From Vulcanimicrobiota bacterium (GTDB lineage Bacteria > Vulcanimicrobiota > Vulcanimicrobiia > Vulcanimicrobiales > Vulcanimicrobiaceae), in NCBI GenBank assembly GCA_030041225.1, contig JASHOG010000018.1, forward strand, positions 1 to 64,000: DNA of 64,000 bases. Reading direction: 5' to 3'. The notes below the pieces were generated by a model, which was not told where the DNA came from, ran no database searches, and was given only the letters and a program-made list of their open reading frames with translations. Shown here piece after piece: positions 19,612 to 27,872 of this stretch. How positions within the stretch are numbered: position 1 is the first letter of the stretch; every line of letters begins with the position of its first letter. Both the position numbers and the translations under genes were made by a program.

Positions 19612-20431
19612 GTGCTTCGTCTATTTCCCGAAACTTGAACTGGTAGCCAAGCTCGAGCGCGCGCTTTGGTAGCACGCGCTGCCGCTCGAGCAATGCGCTT
19701 GCCCCTTCGCCGAGCATCATTCGCGCGGCAAAGGGCGGCACCCGAAGGGCGGCCGGCCGGTGTAACGTGCCGGCGAGAACGCGCGTAAACTCGGCGTTCG
19801 TAACCGGATTCGGTGAGACCGCGTTGAGCGCACCATTGCAACCATCGATCGCCATGAGGTAGATGCCGATGAGGTCGTCGATGTGGACCCACGAGTACCA
19901 CGCGGTTCCATCGGCGATGCGTCCGCCTAGCCCGACGAGAAAGAGCGGGCGAAGGCGCGCGAGGATACCGCCGTTGCCCAGGACGAGCCCGGTGCGAATG
20001 CAGGCGACGTCCATTCCGAGCGCTTGCGCGCCGTGCGCCTCGCGTTCCCACGCCACACAGACGTTTGCGAGAAAGGTTTCTCCGGGTGGGCTCGTCTCGT
20101 CGAATACCGCATCCGTGCTCGTGCCGTAGTAGTCGATTCCCGAAGCGCTGACGTAGCGCGTTGTGCGTCGGTTCGCCTTTGGAAGCGCTTGAAGAAAGGC
20201 CCGCGGCGTGACGGTGCGGCTCTCGAAGATGCTCTGCTTCACGTCGGGTGTCCAGCGTTGCGCGATCGGCTCGCCGGCGAGGTTGACGATCACCTCGCAC
20301 GCGGCGGCACCGTCGGCCGCCTCTTGCGGGGCGCGTAGCGAGACGACGACCGCCTCGTCGCCGCGCGCCTTCAACGCCGCTGCGAGCGCTCTGCCGACGA
20401 AGCCGCTACCGCCGAGCAGCGCAACGTTCAT
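19592..20431 (-). CDS. TIGR01777-family NAD-dependent epimerase/dehydratase-like protein
   Basis: Extended-SDR protein of 279 residues. LLGGSGFVGRALAAAL binds the dinucleotide; VNLAGEPIAQRWT and the active-site region YVSASGIDYYG are characteristic of the TIGR01777 (YfcH/SulA-like) family, as is the C-terminal DUF1731-like tail (LPKRALELGYQFKF). The biochemical role of the family is unsettled. ATG at 20431 forms an ATGA overlap with the terpene-synthase-like gene upstream. Confidence 0.9.
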   Translation of the reverse strand: MNVALLGGSGFVGRALAAALKARGDEAVVVSLRAPQEAADGAAACEVIVNLAGEPIAQRWTPDVKQSIFESRTVTPRAFLQALPKANRRTTRYVSASGIDYYGTSTDAVFDETSPPGETFLANVCVAWEREAHGAQALGMDVACIRTGLVLGNGGILARLRPLFLVGLGGRIADGTAWYSWVHIDDLIGIYLMAIDGCNGALNAVSPNPVTNAEFTRVLAGTLHRPAALRVPPFAARMMLGEGASALLERQRVLPKRALELGYQFKFREIDEALKDLLA

Positions 20432-21507
20432 GAGACCAGCGCTTCGTCGATGATCCTTAGCAGTCTCTGCGCTTGGGCGTCGAGGCCCTGTGCATAGACC
20501 TTCGGATGCGTGAGGTAGAAAAGCGCCATCGTCCGCAAGAGGAAGCGGTGCTGCTGCGGGTGCGGGAGGAGCTCGAAACCACGCAGCGCGCAACGCGCGA
20601 GGTAGTCCACGCGCTCGAAGAGATGTTCGCGGCCGCCGTAGACTGCAACAAAGTTGAGATCACCGTGAGCACGGTCCTCCTCTTGGTCGATGAATGAGTC
20701 GAGCAAGACGTGCAGCGCACTCACCGCGGGGAAGTACGCGCCGTAGGTGGCGGCGAGCGCGTCCTCGTGGGCTTCGAAGAGCATGTAGAGCGGCGCGTAG
20801 ACGTGGAACTGCGAGCCCGCCGCACAGGCGAACTCCTGCCATTCGAGGTTGCCGTAGCGACGTGCGTGGCGCACATACCATGCACGGCAGGCGCCTTCGC
20901 GCTCACCCTCCGGAAGATGGACGAAGGATTGCATCTCGCCGTAGAGCGTCGCCGCCTCGCGAAAGAGCGGCAGCAGAAGTTCGTGGTCGGCGAGGCGGCG
21001 TAACGCTCGCTGCACGTGCGTGACGAGCGAGAACAGATAATCGCCGTCGTCTCCAGCAGGTCCGAGGTCGTAATAACCGCCGACTGCGCTACCCGGCTCG
21101 AGCGCGTCGGCGATTGCGCGATGGAGCACGGGATAAGCGGCAACGCCGACGTCCGGATGGCGATCGCAAAGGTTGTCGAGGTAATCGTAAATAGTTTCGA
21201 GCGGCGCAACGATCTCGACGTAGTGATCGGCGGCTTCAGGCGACAAGAACGTCGCGAGAATGCACCCGCCGGCGACGTGGTATGCCTTTGTGTCGATTGA
21301 GCTCAGGGCTTGTTCGCGCAGCCGGTCGTCGGGAATGATGCCGGCGAGCGCGCGAATCTCATCGAGCGCTCGCGCAGCCTTCGGGACGACCACGCGCAGA
21401 AACTCGATGAGCTCGAGAATGCCGGCGGCCCCTCCGCCGACGAGCATCGAAAACCGCGCCGCGCTCGTCGCAACATGACCAGCGGCCCACCTAACGTCGC
21501 GGTACAT
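20428..21507 (-). CDS. DUF2600/YtpB-family protein (tetraprenyl-beta-curcumene synthase-like)
   Basis: Helical protein of 359 residues matching YtpB, the large-terpene synthase of Bacillus that cyclises tetraprenyl diphosphate (family knowledge). Characteristic stretches are YDYLDNLCDRHPDVG and LLDSFIDQEEDRAHGDLNFV, the acidic regions expected to bind Mg-diphosphate, plus TKAYHVAGGCILATF. No prenyltransferase is encoded nearby, so substrate supply is unknown. It is followed through an ATGA overlap by the epimerase-like gene and preceded by glcE with an 11-nt gap. Confidence 0.88.
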   Translation of the reverse strand: MYRDVRWAAGHVATSAARFSMLVGGGAAGILELIEFLRVVVPKAARALDEIRALAGIIPDDRLREQALSSIDTKAYHVAGGCILATFLSPEAADHYVEIVAPLETIYDYLDNLCDRHPDVGVAAYPVLHRAIADALEPGSAVGGYYDLGPAGDDGDYLFSLVTHVQRALRRLADHELLLPLFREAATLYGEMQSFVHLPEGEREGACRAWYVRHARRYGNLEWQEFACAAGSQFHVYAPLYMLFEAHEDALAATYGAYFPAVSALHVLLDSFIDQEEDRAHGDLNFVAVYGGREHLFERVDYLARCALRGFELLPHPQQHRFLLRTMALFYLTHPKVYAQGLDAQAQRLLRIIDEALVS

Positions 21508-21518
21508 ATGCCGGGCCG

Positions 21519-22772
21519 CTAAATTCCCCCGATGAAGCGGCCGGGGTTGAGGGTCGAGTGCGGATCGAAGCGTGATTTAAGCGCACGCATACGCGCGATT
21601 GCGGGCGGGTCGTTGCCCCAAACGTTGAAGGCAGCGCGTGAAGGGTGGTCGCCGGCGATGATGCGCGCACGCGGCTCTGCTTGGTGCAGGGCATCGTCGA
21701 GCACTTGGAGTTTCAGGGGAAGATCGCGTGTCTCGAGGCGGCTTGCGCGCACGATGACGTCGCCGTTCATGATGTCGGCGATAGCGTCGGCATCGAGTGC
21801 AAAACGGCGCACGAGGTCGCGCGCGCCGAGCACGCATACCTCGGAACGGTCGGGTAAGCAAGCGATGCGATAGGTCATCGAGCGATCCGCGACCGTCGAG
21901 ACGTAGGCATCGATGATACCGTCGAGCATGTCCCGAGCGCGAGCGTCGATGATGCGCGTCTCCGGGACACCCGCGCGGCCGATCGCCGAACGCAAGTCAC
22001 GCGTTGCGCGCTCGAGCAGCGCGTCGCTGCTCTCGAGTAAGATGAAGAGACGCCCCTCTGCACCGGGCTCGCCCGGGATCTCCTTTTCGAAACCGTCGAT
22101 CCAGAGCGCTGCAGAGGGCTCGACGGCCAGCGCGCGGACCTGTGCCATCGCACGAGAACGCGTTCCTTCGGGTAACGGTGCGAGAAACGCACGTGCCGTT
22201 TGGGCGAGCGGCAGCGTCTTCAGGTTTGCCTGCACGAGAACGCCGAGCGTGCCGAAGGAACCGACGTAGAGTCGGCTCATGTCGTAACCGGCGACGTTCT
22301 TCACGACCATTCCTCCGGCATGCGCGAGCGTTCCGTCGGCGAGCGCGATCACCGAGCCGATGATGAGGTCGCGTGGCCTCCCGTATCGATGGCGACGCGG
22401 GCCAAGCCAGCCCGCGGCGAGCGTTCCGCCGACCGTCGCTTCGCCGGTTTTCGGTGCATCGAACGGCACGAACTGGCCCTCCCGCTTCAAGCGCGAAGCG
22501 AGGCTCTTGAGTGTGCAACCCGCTTGAACGCCGACGGTCAGGTCGGCTGGGCTGTACGAGACGATTCGCTTGAGCGCGCTTGTCTCAAGGCCGAGCTCGT
22601 CACCCGAGGGCGGGAAACCCATCCCGCGCAGAGTGTTCCCACCGACGACCGTTACTTTCGTTCCATCGTCGCTGCACTGCCTTAGGAGGCTACAAAGCTC
22701 GTCGGCGCTCACCGGTGCCTTGCGGCGCTGGTTCGACTTCGTGCTCGCGTCAGCTCGCACTATGCTCACCAC
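21519..22772 (-). CDS. glcE: Glycolate oxidase, FAD-binding subunit GlcE-like
   Basis: FAD-binding (PCMH-type) protein of about 417 residues, the second flavin-domain subunit of glycolate dehydrogenase. Features are VTVVGGNTLRGMG, VGGTLAAGWLGPRRHRYG, GGMVVKNVAGYDMSRLYVGS with the flavin-contact region, and a C-terminal MRALKSRFDPHSTLNPGRF. Several GTG codons (22772, 22769, 22760) could start it. The 22772 start overlaps glcD by 23 nt. No glcF-type iron-sulfur subunit follows within the window. Confidence 0.88.
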   Translation of the reverse strand: MVSIVRADASTKSNQRRKAPVSADELCSLLRQCSDDGTKVTVVGGNTLRGMGFPPSGDELGLETSALKRIVSYSPADLTVGVQAGCTLKSLASRLKREGQFVPFDAPKTGEATVGGTLAAGWLGPRRHRYGRPRDLIIGSVIALADGTLAHAGGMVVKNVAGYDMSRLYVGSFGTLGVLVQANLKTLPLAQTARAFLAPLPEGTRSRAMAQVRALAVEPSAALWIDGFEKEIPGEPGAEGRLFILLESSDALLERATRDLRSAIGRAGVPETRIIDARARDMLDGIIDAYVSTVADRSMTYRIACLPDRSEVCVLGARDLVRRFALDADAIADIMNGDVIVRASRLETRDLPLKLQVLDDALHQAEPRARIIAGDHPSRAAFNVWGNDPPAIARMRALKSRFDPHSTLNPGRFIGGI

Positions 22773-24174
22773 GACGCACCGGTGGGCTCACCTCGACGCA
22801 GCGTGTGCCGGCGGGGAAGATTTTCTCCGGATTGAGCGTGCGCTGCGGGTCGAAGACGTCGCGCACGCGTGCCATCGTCGCAAGGTCATCCGTCGAATAG
22901 ACGCGCGTCATCGCCTCGCGCTTCTCGTAGCCGACACCATGCTCACCGCTGATCGTTCCGCCGAGCTCGATGGCGGCGTGAAGAATCGCGTCGCCGGTCG
23001 ATAGTACGGCGCCGACTTGCCGCCGGTCGCGCTTGTCGTAGGCGAGGAGAGGATGCAAGTTACCGTCGCCCGCGTGGAAGACGTTACCGACGACGAGGTC
23101 ATTCTCGCGTGCCGCAATCTCCACGGCGTGCAGCGCCTTTGGAAGGACGCTGCGCGGCACCGTCACGTCTTGCGTGTAGTAATTGGGCGCGACGCGCCCA
23201 AGTGCGCCGACAGCGCCTTTCCTTCCGGCCCACAGCGCGTCACGCTCGGCTGCCGTGCGAGCTGCGCGCCAGGAGAGCGATCCATGACGCTTCGCAATCT
23301 CTCGCAGCGCCGCTTCGTACGTGTCCATCTCGTCCTCGAAGCCCGCGTTCTCGATCAGGAGCACGGCAGCCGCATCGGTCGGATACCCGGCGTGAAATGC
23401 CTCCTCGACCGCTTTGACGATGACGGAGTCCATCATCTCAAGCGCGGTCGGAACGATGCCGGCTCCGATGATCGCCGAGACCGCCTCTGAGGCGCTCTCG
23501 ATGTCGGGAAAGGCGGCCAGCCAGACGCGCGTTGATTCTGGTAATCGCAACAGGCGCACCCACGCCGATGTCACGATCCCGAGAGTTCCCTCGCTGCCGA
23601 CGAGCACGGCGGTGAGATCGTATCCCGCATCATCGACGTCGGTGGTGAAAACCTCGCCGCTCTCGTCGACGATCTCGAGCGCGAGGACGTGGTTGACCGT
23701 CGTTCCGTACGAAAGGCAGTGTGGTCCGCCGGCATTCGTCGCGATGTTGCCACCGATCGTCGAGCTGCGCTGCGAGGCGGGATCGGGCGCGTAGAAGAGC
23801 TTCGCTCCCGCGACCTGCTGCGAGAGGTGAAGGTTCACGAGTCCCGGCTGCACGCGCGCACGCCGGTTGGCTGCGTCAAGCTCGAGCAGGCGATGCATGC
23901 GCGCAAAGGAGATAACGACGCCGCCGCCGTCGACGGAGACGGCGCCGCCGCACAGCCCGGTGCCCGCGCCGCGCGCGATGACCGGCTCACCGAGCTCGCG
24001 AGCGATTTTTACGATCGCACTCACCTCGCGCGTTCCCGACGGAATGACGACCGCAGCCGGAAGCTTGCCCTCGCTATACGCGTCGAAGGAGTAGACGGCG
24101 AGGTCCTCCGGCGCCGTCTTCACGTTCTCCGCGCCGATCGCATCGGCGAGGCGTTGCTCGAACATCGCGCTCAT
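22750..24174 (-). CDS. glcD: Glycolate oxidase/D-lactate dehydrogenase-type flavoprotein GlcD
   Basis: FAD-linked 2-hydroxyacid dehydrogenase of 474 residues. FAD-binding motifs are ARGAGTGLCGGAV and STIGGNIATNAGGPHCLSYG; the C-terminal domain has VGNVFHAGDGNLHPL, GGTISGEHGVGYEKR and DPQRTLNPEKIFP. It oxidises glycolate or a similar acid and passes electrons on. ATG at 24174 makes an ATGA overlap with the preceding NamZ-like gene, so the longer frame to 24297 is rejected. Confidence 0.92.
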   Translation of the reverse strand: MSAMFEQRLADAIGAENVKTAPEDLAVYSFDAYSEGKLPAAVVIPSGTREVSAIVKIARELGEPVIARGAGTGLCGGAVSVDGGGVVISFARMHRLLELDAANRRARVQPGLVNLHLSQQVAGAKLFYAPDPASQRSSTIGGNIATNAGGPHCLSYGTTVNHVLALEIVDESGEVFTTDVDDAGYDLTAVLVGSEGTLGIVTSAWVRLLRLPESTRVWLAAFPDIESASEAVSAIIGAGIVPTALEMMDSVIVKAVEEAFHAGYPTDAAAVLLIENAGFEDEMDTYEAALREIAKRHGSLSWRAARTAAERDALWAGRKGAVGALGRVAPNYYTQDVTVPRSVLPKALHAVEIAARENDLVVGNVFHAGDGNLHPLLAYDKRDRRQVGAVLSTGDAILHAAIELGGTISGEHGVGYEKREAMTRVYSTDDLATMARVRDVFDPQRTLNPEKIFPAGTRCVEVSPPVRRGEHSAS

Positions 24175-25439
24175 GTGTAGAGCAAGAACCTCTCCCGCAA
24201 CGGCATGAATGCATCGAGACCGCTCTTCCACGACGCGACGATCTCGTCGGCGCTTGCACCCCTCAGCACTGCCTCGCGCACGTTGTCCGTTCCCCAATCG
24301 AGATCGACGATCCGGATACTCTGCGCGGTGATGTCATTGCGTGCCATTGTGCGGGCCGTCACCAACAGCTCGACGGCCGTGCGTACCGGCGTGAAGCTCC
24401 TCACGTCGTGGAGCACCAGTCGTGCGCCGGAAAAGCTACGTCCGGCGTTACCGCCACGCCCCGGAGACCAGATTGTAGGCTCAAACGAAATTCCAGGGAG
24501 GCCGCGAGCCTTCATTCGGGCGCAGAACGCTTCGGCGTCGAGGTGCGGCGTGCCGGCATAGAAAAACGGAGCCGGCGTTCCCACGCCGTTGTTCAACCCC
24601 ATGTCGTCGGTGAGCCCCGTGCAGAGATAGACAAAGGGCGTCTGCCACGTAGGAATGTTTGGCGAGGTGCGAATCCAGTGCAAGCCCGTCTGCGGCCACG
24701 TCATGCAGCGCTCCCAGTATTCCATCGGAATGACGCGAAGCTTTGCGCCGATGCCGAAGTGCACGTTAAATAGCTGCGCGAGCTCGCCCATGGTCATACC
24801 ATGGCGCATCGGAATCGGATAGAGGCCGATGAAAGATGAGTAACGCGGATCGAGCACGGGTCCCTCGACGGCGACGCCGCCAACGGGATTGGGACGATCG
24901 AGCACCCAGAACTCGATATCGTGCGCCGCGGCGCTTTGTAGCGCAAATGCCATCGTTGAGGCAAACGTGTACGTTCGCGAACCGACGTCCTGAATGTCAA
25001 AGAGCAAGACGTCGATACCCTCGAGCATCTCAGCCGTTGGGTGACGATCGGGGCCGTAGAGACTGTAAACCGGCAGGCCGGTTTCGCCGTCGACGTATGA
25101 CGGCACGAAGGCGCCGGCGGGGCGATCGCCGTGCAAACCGTGCTCCGGCGAGTAGAGCGCGTGTACGTTGAGTCCCTTCGATCGTACGGCGTTGACGACC
25201 GAGACGCCGCTCGATGTCACGCCGGTTTGATTGGTGATGATGCCGATGCGCGCCGATGTCAGCTGGCGCCACCACGGCGAGTTGACGAGCACCTCGTCTC
25301 CCGGCACGACCTTGTGCGGCGGAGTGACCTCCACATCGCAAAATGTGTCCGGCGAACGACAAAGCTGGGAGAGTGCCGGCTCCGCGCACATAGTGGCGCC
25401 TGCCGCGATCACCGATCCCAGGAAGGCACCTCTGCGCAT
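24171..25439 (-). CDS. DUF1343 protein, exo-beta-N-acetylmuramidase NamZ-like
   Basis: Secreted protein of 422 residues. MRRGAFLGSVIAAGATMCAE resembles a Tat-like or Sec signal. The DUF1343 landmarks are IGIITNQTGV, LYSPEHGLHGD, LFDIQDVGSRTYTF, VLDRPNPVGG and TDDMGLNNGVGTP. Characterised members (NamZ) release MurNAc from peptidoglycan ends for recycling (family knowledge). The ATG at 25439 is preceded by TAGGAG, which includes the stop codon of mqnD. Confidence 0.9.
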   Translation of the reverse strand: MRRGAFLGSVIAAGATMCAEPALSQLCRSPDTFCDVEVTPPHKVVPGDEVLVNSPWWRQLTSARIGIITNQTGVTSSGVSVVNAVRSKGLNVHALYSPEHGLHGDRPAGAFVPSYVDGETGLPVYSLYGPDRHPTAEMLEGIDVLLFDIQDVGSRTYTFASTMAFALQSAAAHDIEFWVLDRPNPVGGVAVEGPVLDPRYSSFIGLYPIPMRHGMTMGELAQLFNVHFGIGAKLRVIPMEYWERCMTWPQTGLHWIRTSPNIPTWQTPFVYLCTGLTDDMGLNNGVGTPAPFFYAGTPHLDAEAFCARMKARGLPGISFEPTIWSPGRGGNAGRSFSGARLVLHDVRSFTPVRTAVELLVTARTMARNDITAQSIRIVDLDWGTDNVREAVLRGASADEIVASWKSGLDAFMPLRERFLLYT

Positions 25440-25455
25440 GGAGTCCAGTGTTCTC

Positions 25456-26295
25456 CTAGACAAAGCGTGGTTCCGCCGCGCCGATCAGACCGGCGTCGCG
25501 CGCGCGAAGGAAGAGCTCGCGCGCCGCTGCGATGCCGGGCTCGCCGACATCGTCGGTAAACTCGTTCACGTAGAGCGCGATATGCTTGCGCATTACCTCG
25601 TCGCTCATTTCGAAGGCGTGCTCGCGTACGTACGGCATGATCGTCGGCTCGTTGGCGCGTGCGAAGGCCAGGCTGCGCCGGATCGTTTCGTCGAGTTCGT
25701 GTGCGCGATCGACGTCGAGGTCCTCGCGCGCAAGGATCGCGCCAAGCGGAATCGGGAGACCCGTGAGCGATTCCCACCACTCGCCGAGGTCGAGGAGCGA
25801 AACGAGGCCGGCGTCTTGATAGGTGAAGCGTGACTCGTGAATGATGAGACCGGCATCGACCTCACCCGCTGCGACTGCCGGAATGATCCTGTCGAAACGC
25901 AGTGCGAGACTTTCGAGTCCTGTCATGCCGCGTTCGTACAGGAGCAACCGTAGAAGAAGGTAGGCGGTCGTGCGATCGCCGGGAATGGCAATGCGCGCAC
26001 GTGCGAGAGCCTCGATGCTCGCGGGCCCGTCTTTGCGCACGACGAGCAACGGACCGCAACCGCGCCCAAGCGCGCCACCCGAGCGCAGGATGCGGTAGCG
26101 GTCCATGAGATAGGGAATGGCGCCGTAGCTGATCTTCGTCAGCTCGTACGTGCCTCGTATCGCGGCTTCGTTGAGAGCCTCCACGTCGGCGAGCGCGACG
26201 CGTACGTGCGGAGCGCCGTCTCCGAGTAAGCCGTTCGTTAACGCGGCAAAGATGTACGTGTCGTTCGGGCAGGGCGAGTAGGCGAGGGTCAGCAT
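25456..26295 (-). CDS. mqnD: 1,4-dihydroxy-6-naphthoate synthase (menaquinone, futalosine route)
   Basis: Periplasmic-binding-protein-fold enzyme of 279 residues that converts cyclic dehypoxanthinyl futalosine to 1,4-dihydroxy-6-naphthoate. MqnD signatures are AYSPCPNDTYIFAAL, ISYGAIPYL, GCGPLLVVRK, IPGDRTTAYLLLRL, DAGLIIHESRFTY and LGEWWESLTGLPIPLGAI. ATG at 26295 overlaps the mqnB end by 7 nt. The two together show a futalosine menaquinone pathway. Confidence 0.95.
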   Translation of the reverse strand: MLTLAYSPCPNDTYIFAALTNGLLGDGAPHVRVALADVEALNEAAIRGTYELTKISYGAIPYLMDRYRILRSGGALGRGCGPLLVVRKDGPASIEALARARIAIPGDRTTAYLLLRLLLYERGMTGLESLALRFDRIIPAVAAGEVDAGLIIHESRFTYQDAGLVSLLDLGEWWESLTGLPIPLGAILAREDLDVDRAHELDETIRRSLAFARANEPTIMPYVREHAFEMSDEVMRKHIALYVNEFTDDVGEPGIAAARELFLRARDAGLIGAAEPRFV

Positions 26296-26876
26296 AGCAC
26301 TGCGTTCGCGATGCGCGCGAGGCCGTCGACGCCGGAGGCGAAGCTCCACTGTGAGCGCGAGCGCTCACCCGCGTAGTTCGAGATGCCGCGCACTTCGATC
26401 GCAGGAATCTTCGCGATCGCCGCGGCGCGCAGCACCGCGAAGCCTTCCATCGACTCCACCTCCGCGCCGAGTGCGCGCAGGCGCGCCGCGGTCGCATCGC
26501 TCGCGGTCACGCGCGTTACCGTGACGCCGTTCACGCGACGAAAGCCCGCTGAAACGAGGCGATCGACGAGCGCGAGATCCGAGATGCTGCGATCGACGAT
26601 GCGCATGCCTTCGGGGAGCGTGAGCGGTACACCGTTCTCGAGGTCGAGCTCGAGTCGCTCTTCGGCGATGACGACGCCTTCACCGATGGGAATTGTGCGG
26701 TCGTACGAGCCGGCAATGCCCGCGTTGACGACCAGGTCATAGCGCTTGAGCGCCAGCGCGCTCGCGACGCTCGCCGCAGCCTCGACTGGGCCGATACCGG
26801 TAACGAGCGCTTCGATGTCGCTGCGCCGTTCGAGGAAGGAAAGCTCTTGCGCCGTTGCAACGGCTACCAGAATCAC
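26289..26876 (-). CDS. mqnB: Futalosine hydrolase
   Basis: Nucleoside-phosphorylase-like hydrolase of 195 residues that splits futalosine into hypoxanthine and dehypoxanthinyl futalosine. Evidence is VTGIGPVEAAAS, LVVNAGIAGSYD, the purine and ribose pocket ESMEGFAVLRAA and the closing EVRGISNYAGERSRSQW. It lies upstream of mqnD with a 7-nt overlap. It is itself joined to queE by an ATGA overlap. Confidence 0.93.
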   Translation of the reverse strand: MILVAVATAQELSFLERRSDIEALVTGIGPVEAAASVASALALKRYDLVVNAGIAGSYDRTIPIGEGVVIAEERLELDLENGVPLTLPEGMRIVDRSISDLALVDRLVSAGFRRVNGVTVTRVTASDATAARLRALGAEVESMEGFAVLRAAAIAKIPAIEVRGISNYAGERSRSQWSFASGVDGLARIANAVLC

Positions 26877-27448
26877 CGCACGCCGATGAACTTGTGCGTC
26901 TGCAAGGAGAGGCGAAAGCGCTCGGGATGCGCGTGCGCGTAGGCGAGCGCGATCTCGACGTTGCGCTGCTTGTTTCCTTCCGGTTGTAGCAAGATGGACT
27001 GCAAGTGCTCGAAGTGCGGCAGGTGTTCCTCCGGGACACGCTCATCGACGATGAGCTTCGCTTCGTTCGCGCGCGCCGCCATGCGCGGATCGACGCGCTC
27101 TTTCGGCGAGACGCAGAGCCATACGTCCTCGGGTAACGTCGCGTAGATCGTGCCGTTCGATTCGATGTGGACGCGCCGTCCGTCGTGTCGAAGCGCCTCG
27201 ATGAGCGCGAGCGTCTCCACCTGCGCCAGCGGCTCGCCCCCGGTGAGAATCACCATCGGGCATGATCCGCCGGTCTCCCCCACGACTCGCACGACGCCTT
27301 CGACCGAGGCGATCGATTTCAGCGAGTAATCCGTGTCGCAGAAGTCGCAAGAAAGATTACAACCGGCAAGGCGCACGAACACCGCCGGCGTTCCTGTCCA
27401 CGTCCCTTCGCCCTGGATGCTGTAGAAGATTTCCGAAAGTTGCAGCAT
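26873..27448 (-). CDS. queE: 7-carboxy-7-deazaguanine synthase (radical SAM)
   Basis: Second dedicated enzyme of the queuosine/7-deazaguanine pathway, 191 residues. The radical-SAM cluster motif is CNLSCDFC (C30, C34, C37, the CX3CX2C arrangement typical of QueE). FYSIQGEGTWTGTPAVFVRL and VILTGGEPL are present. The ATG at 27448 follows queD after 35 nt, which are mostly occupied by a dispersed repeat. Confidence 0.95.
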   Translation of the reverse strand: MLQLSEIFYSIQGEGTWTGTPAVFVRLAGCNLSCDFCDTDYSLKSIASVEGVVRVVGETGGSCPMVILTGGEPLAQVETLALIEALRHDGRRVHIESNGTIYATLPEDVWLCVSPKERVDPRMAARANEAKLIVDERVPEEHLPHFEHLQSILLQPEGNKQRNVEIALAYAHAHPERFRLSLQTHKFIGVR

Positions 27449-27456
27449 TGTGGTGG

Positions 27457-27500
27457 TCCCTCGACTTCGCTCCCTGCGGCTCGTTACGCTCGGGACGACA
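27457..27500 (+). repeat. Dispersed palindromic repeat, copy C (shortened)
   Basis: The ends TCCCTCGACTTCGCTC and CTCGGGACGACA match the other copies, but the central TTTACCCTGAG segment is missing. The copy fills the queD-queE gap and runs 17 nt into queD, where the complement encodes the last residues S-S-R-A and the stop. Confidence 0.7.
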
Positions 27501-27867
27501 AGGTTGCTATGTCGCCGCGGCGGATGACCGCGCAGGCATCGGGTGTTTCCCAGAGCACGAGCTCGTCGAGCCCCGGCAGCGCCGGCTCGAGGTGCTGCCA
27601 AATCCACAACACGATCTCTTCGGCAGTCGGATTCTCGGTCACGTCGTTGAGCGTGCGGTGATCCAGTGTATCGATAGCTTCCGCCCTGACGAGCGCTTCG
27701 AGCGCGTCGAAATCCTCGACCATACCGCGTGCCGGGCCGTCCTTGTGCAAGGGTCCCGAGATCGTGACGTCGAGCCGGTACGAATGGCCATGCATGCGCG
27801 CGCACTTGCCGGGATGGCTGGGGAGCACGTGAGCCGCTTCGAATCGAAAGCTCTTACGAATCTGCAC
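27484..27867 (-). CDS. queD: 6-carboxy-5,6,7,8-tetrahydropterin synthase
   Basis: PTPS-fold enzyme of 127 residues, first step from dihydroneopterin triphosphate to queuosine. Zinc ligands and the catalytic Cys are in FEAAHVLPS and GKCARMHGHSY; VEDFDAL and TLDHRTLND, NPTAEEIVLWIW follow. Its last residues (TLSSRA) are encoded by a dispersed repeat, replacing the usual short C terminus. Confidence 0.94.
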   Translation of the reverse strand: MQIRKSFRFEAAHVLPSHPGKCARMHGHSYRLDVTISGPLHKDGPARGMVEDFDALEALVRAEAIDTLDHRTLNDVTENPTAEEIVLWIWQHLEPALPGLDELVLWETPDACAVIRRGDIATLSSRA

Positions 27868-27872
27868 GGTCG

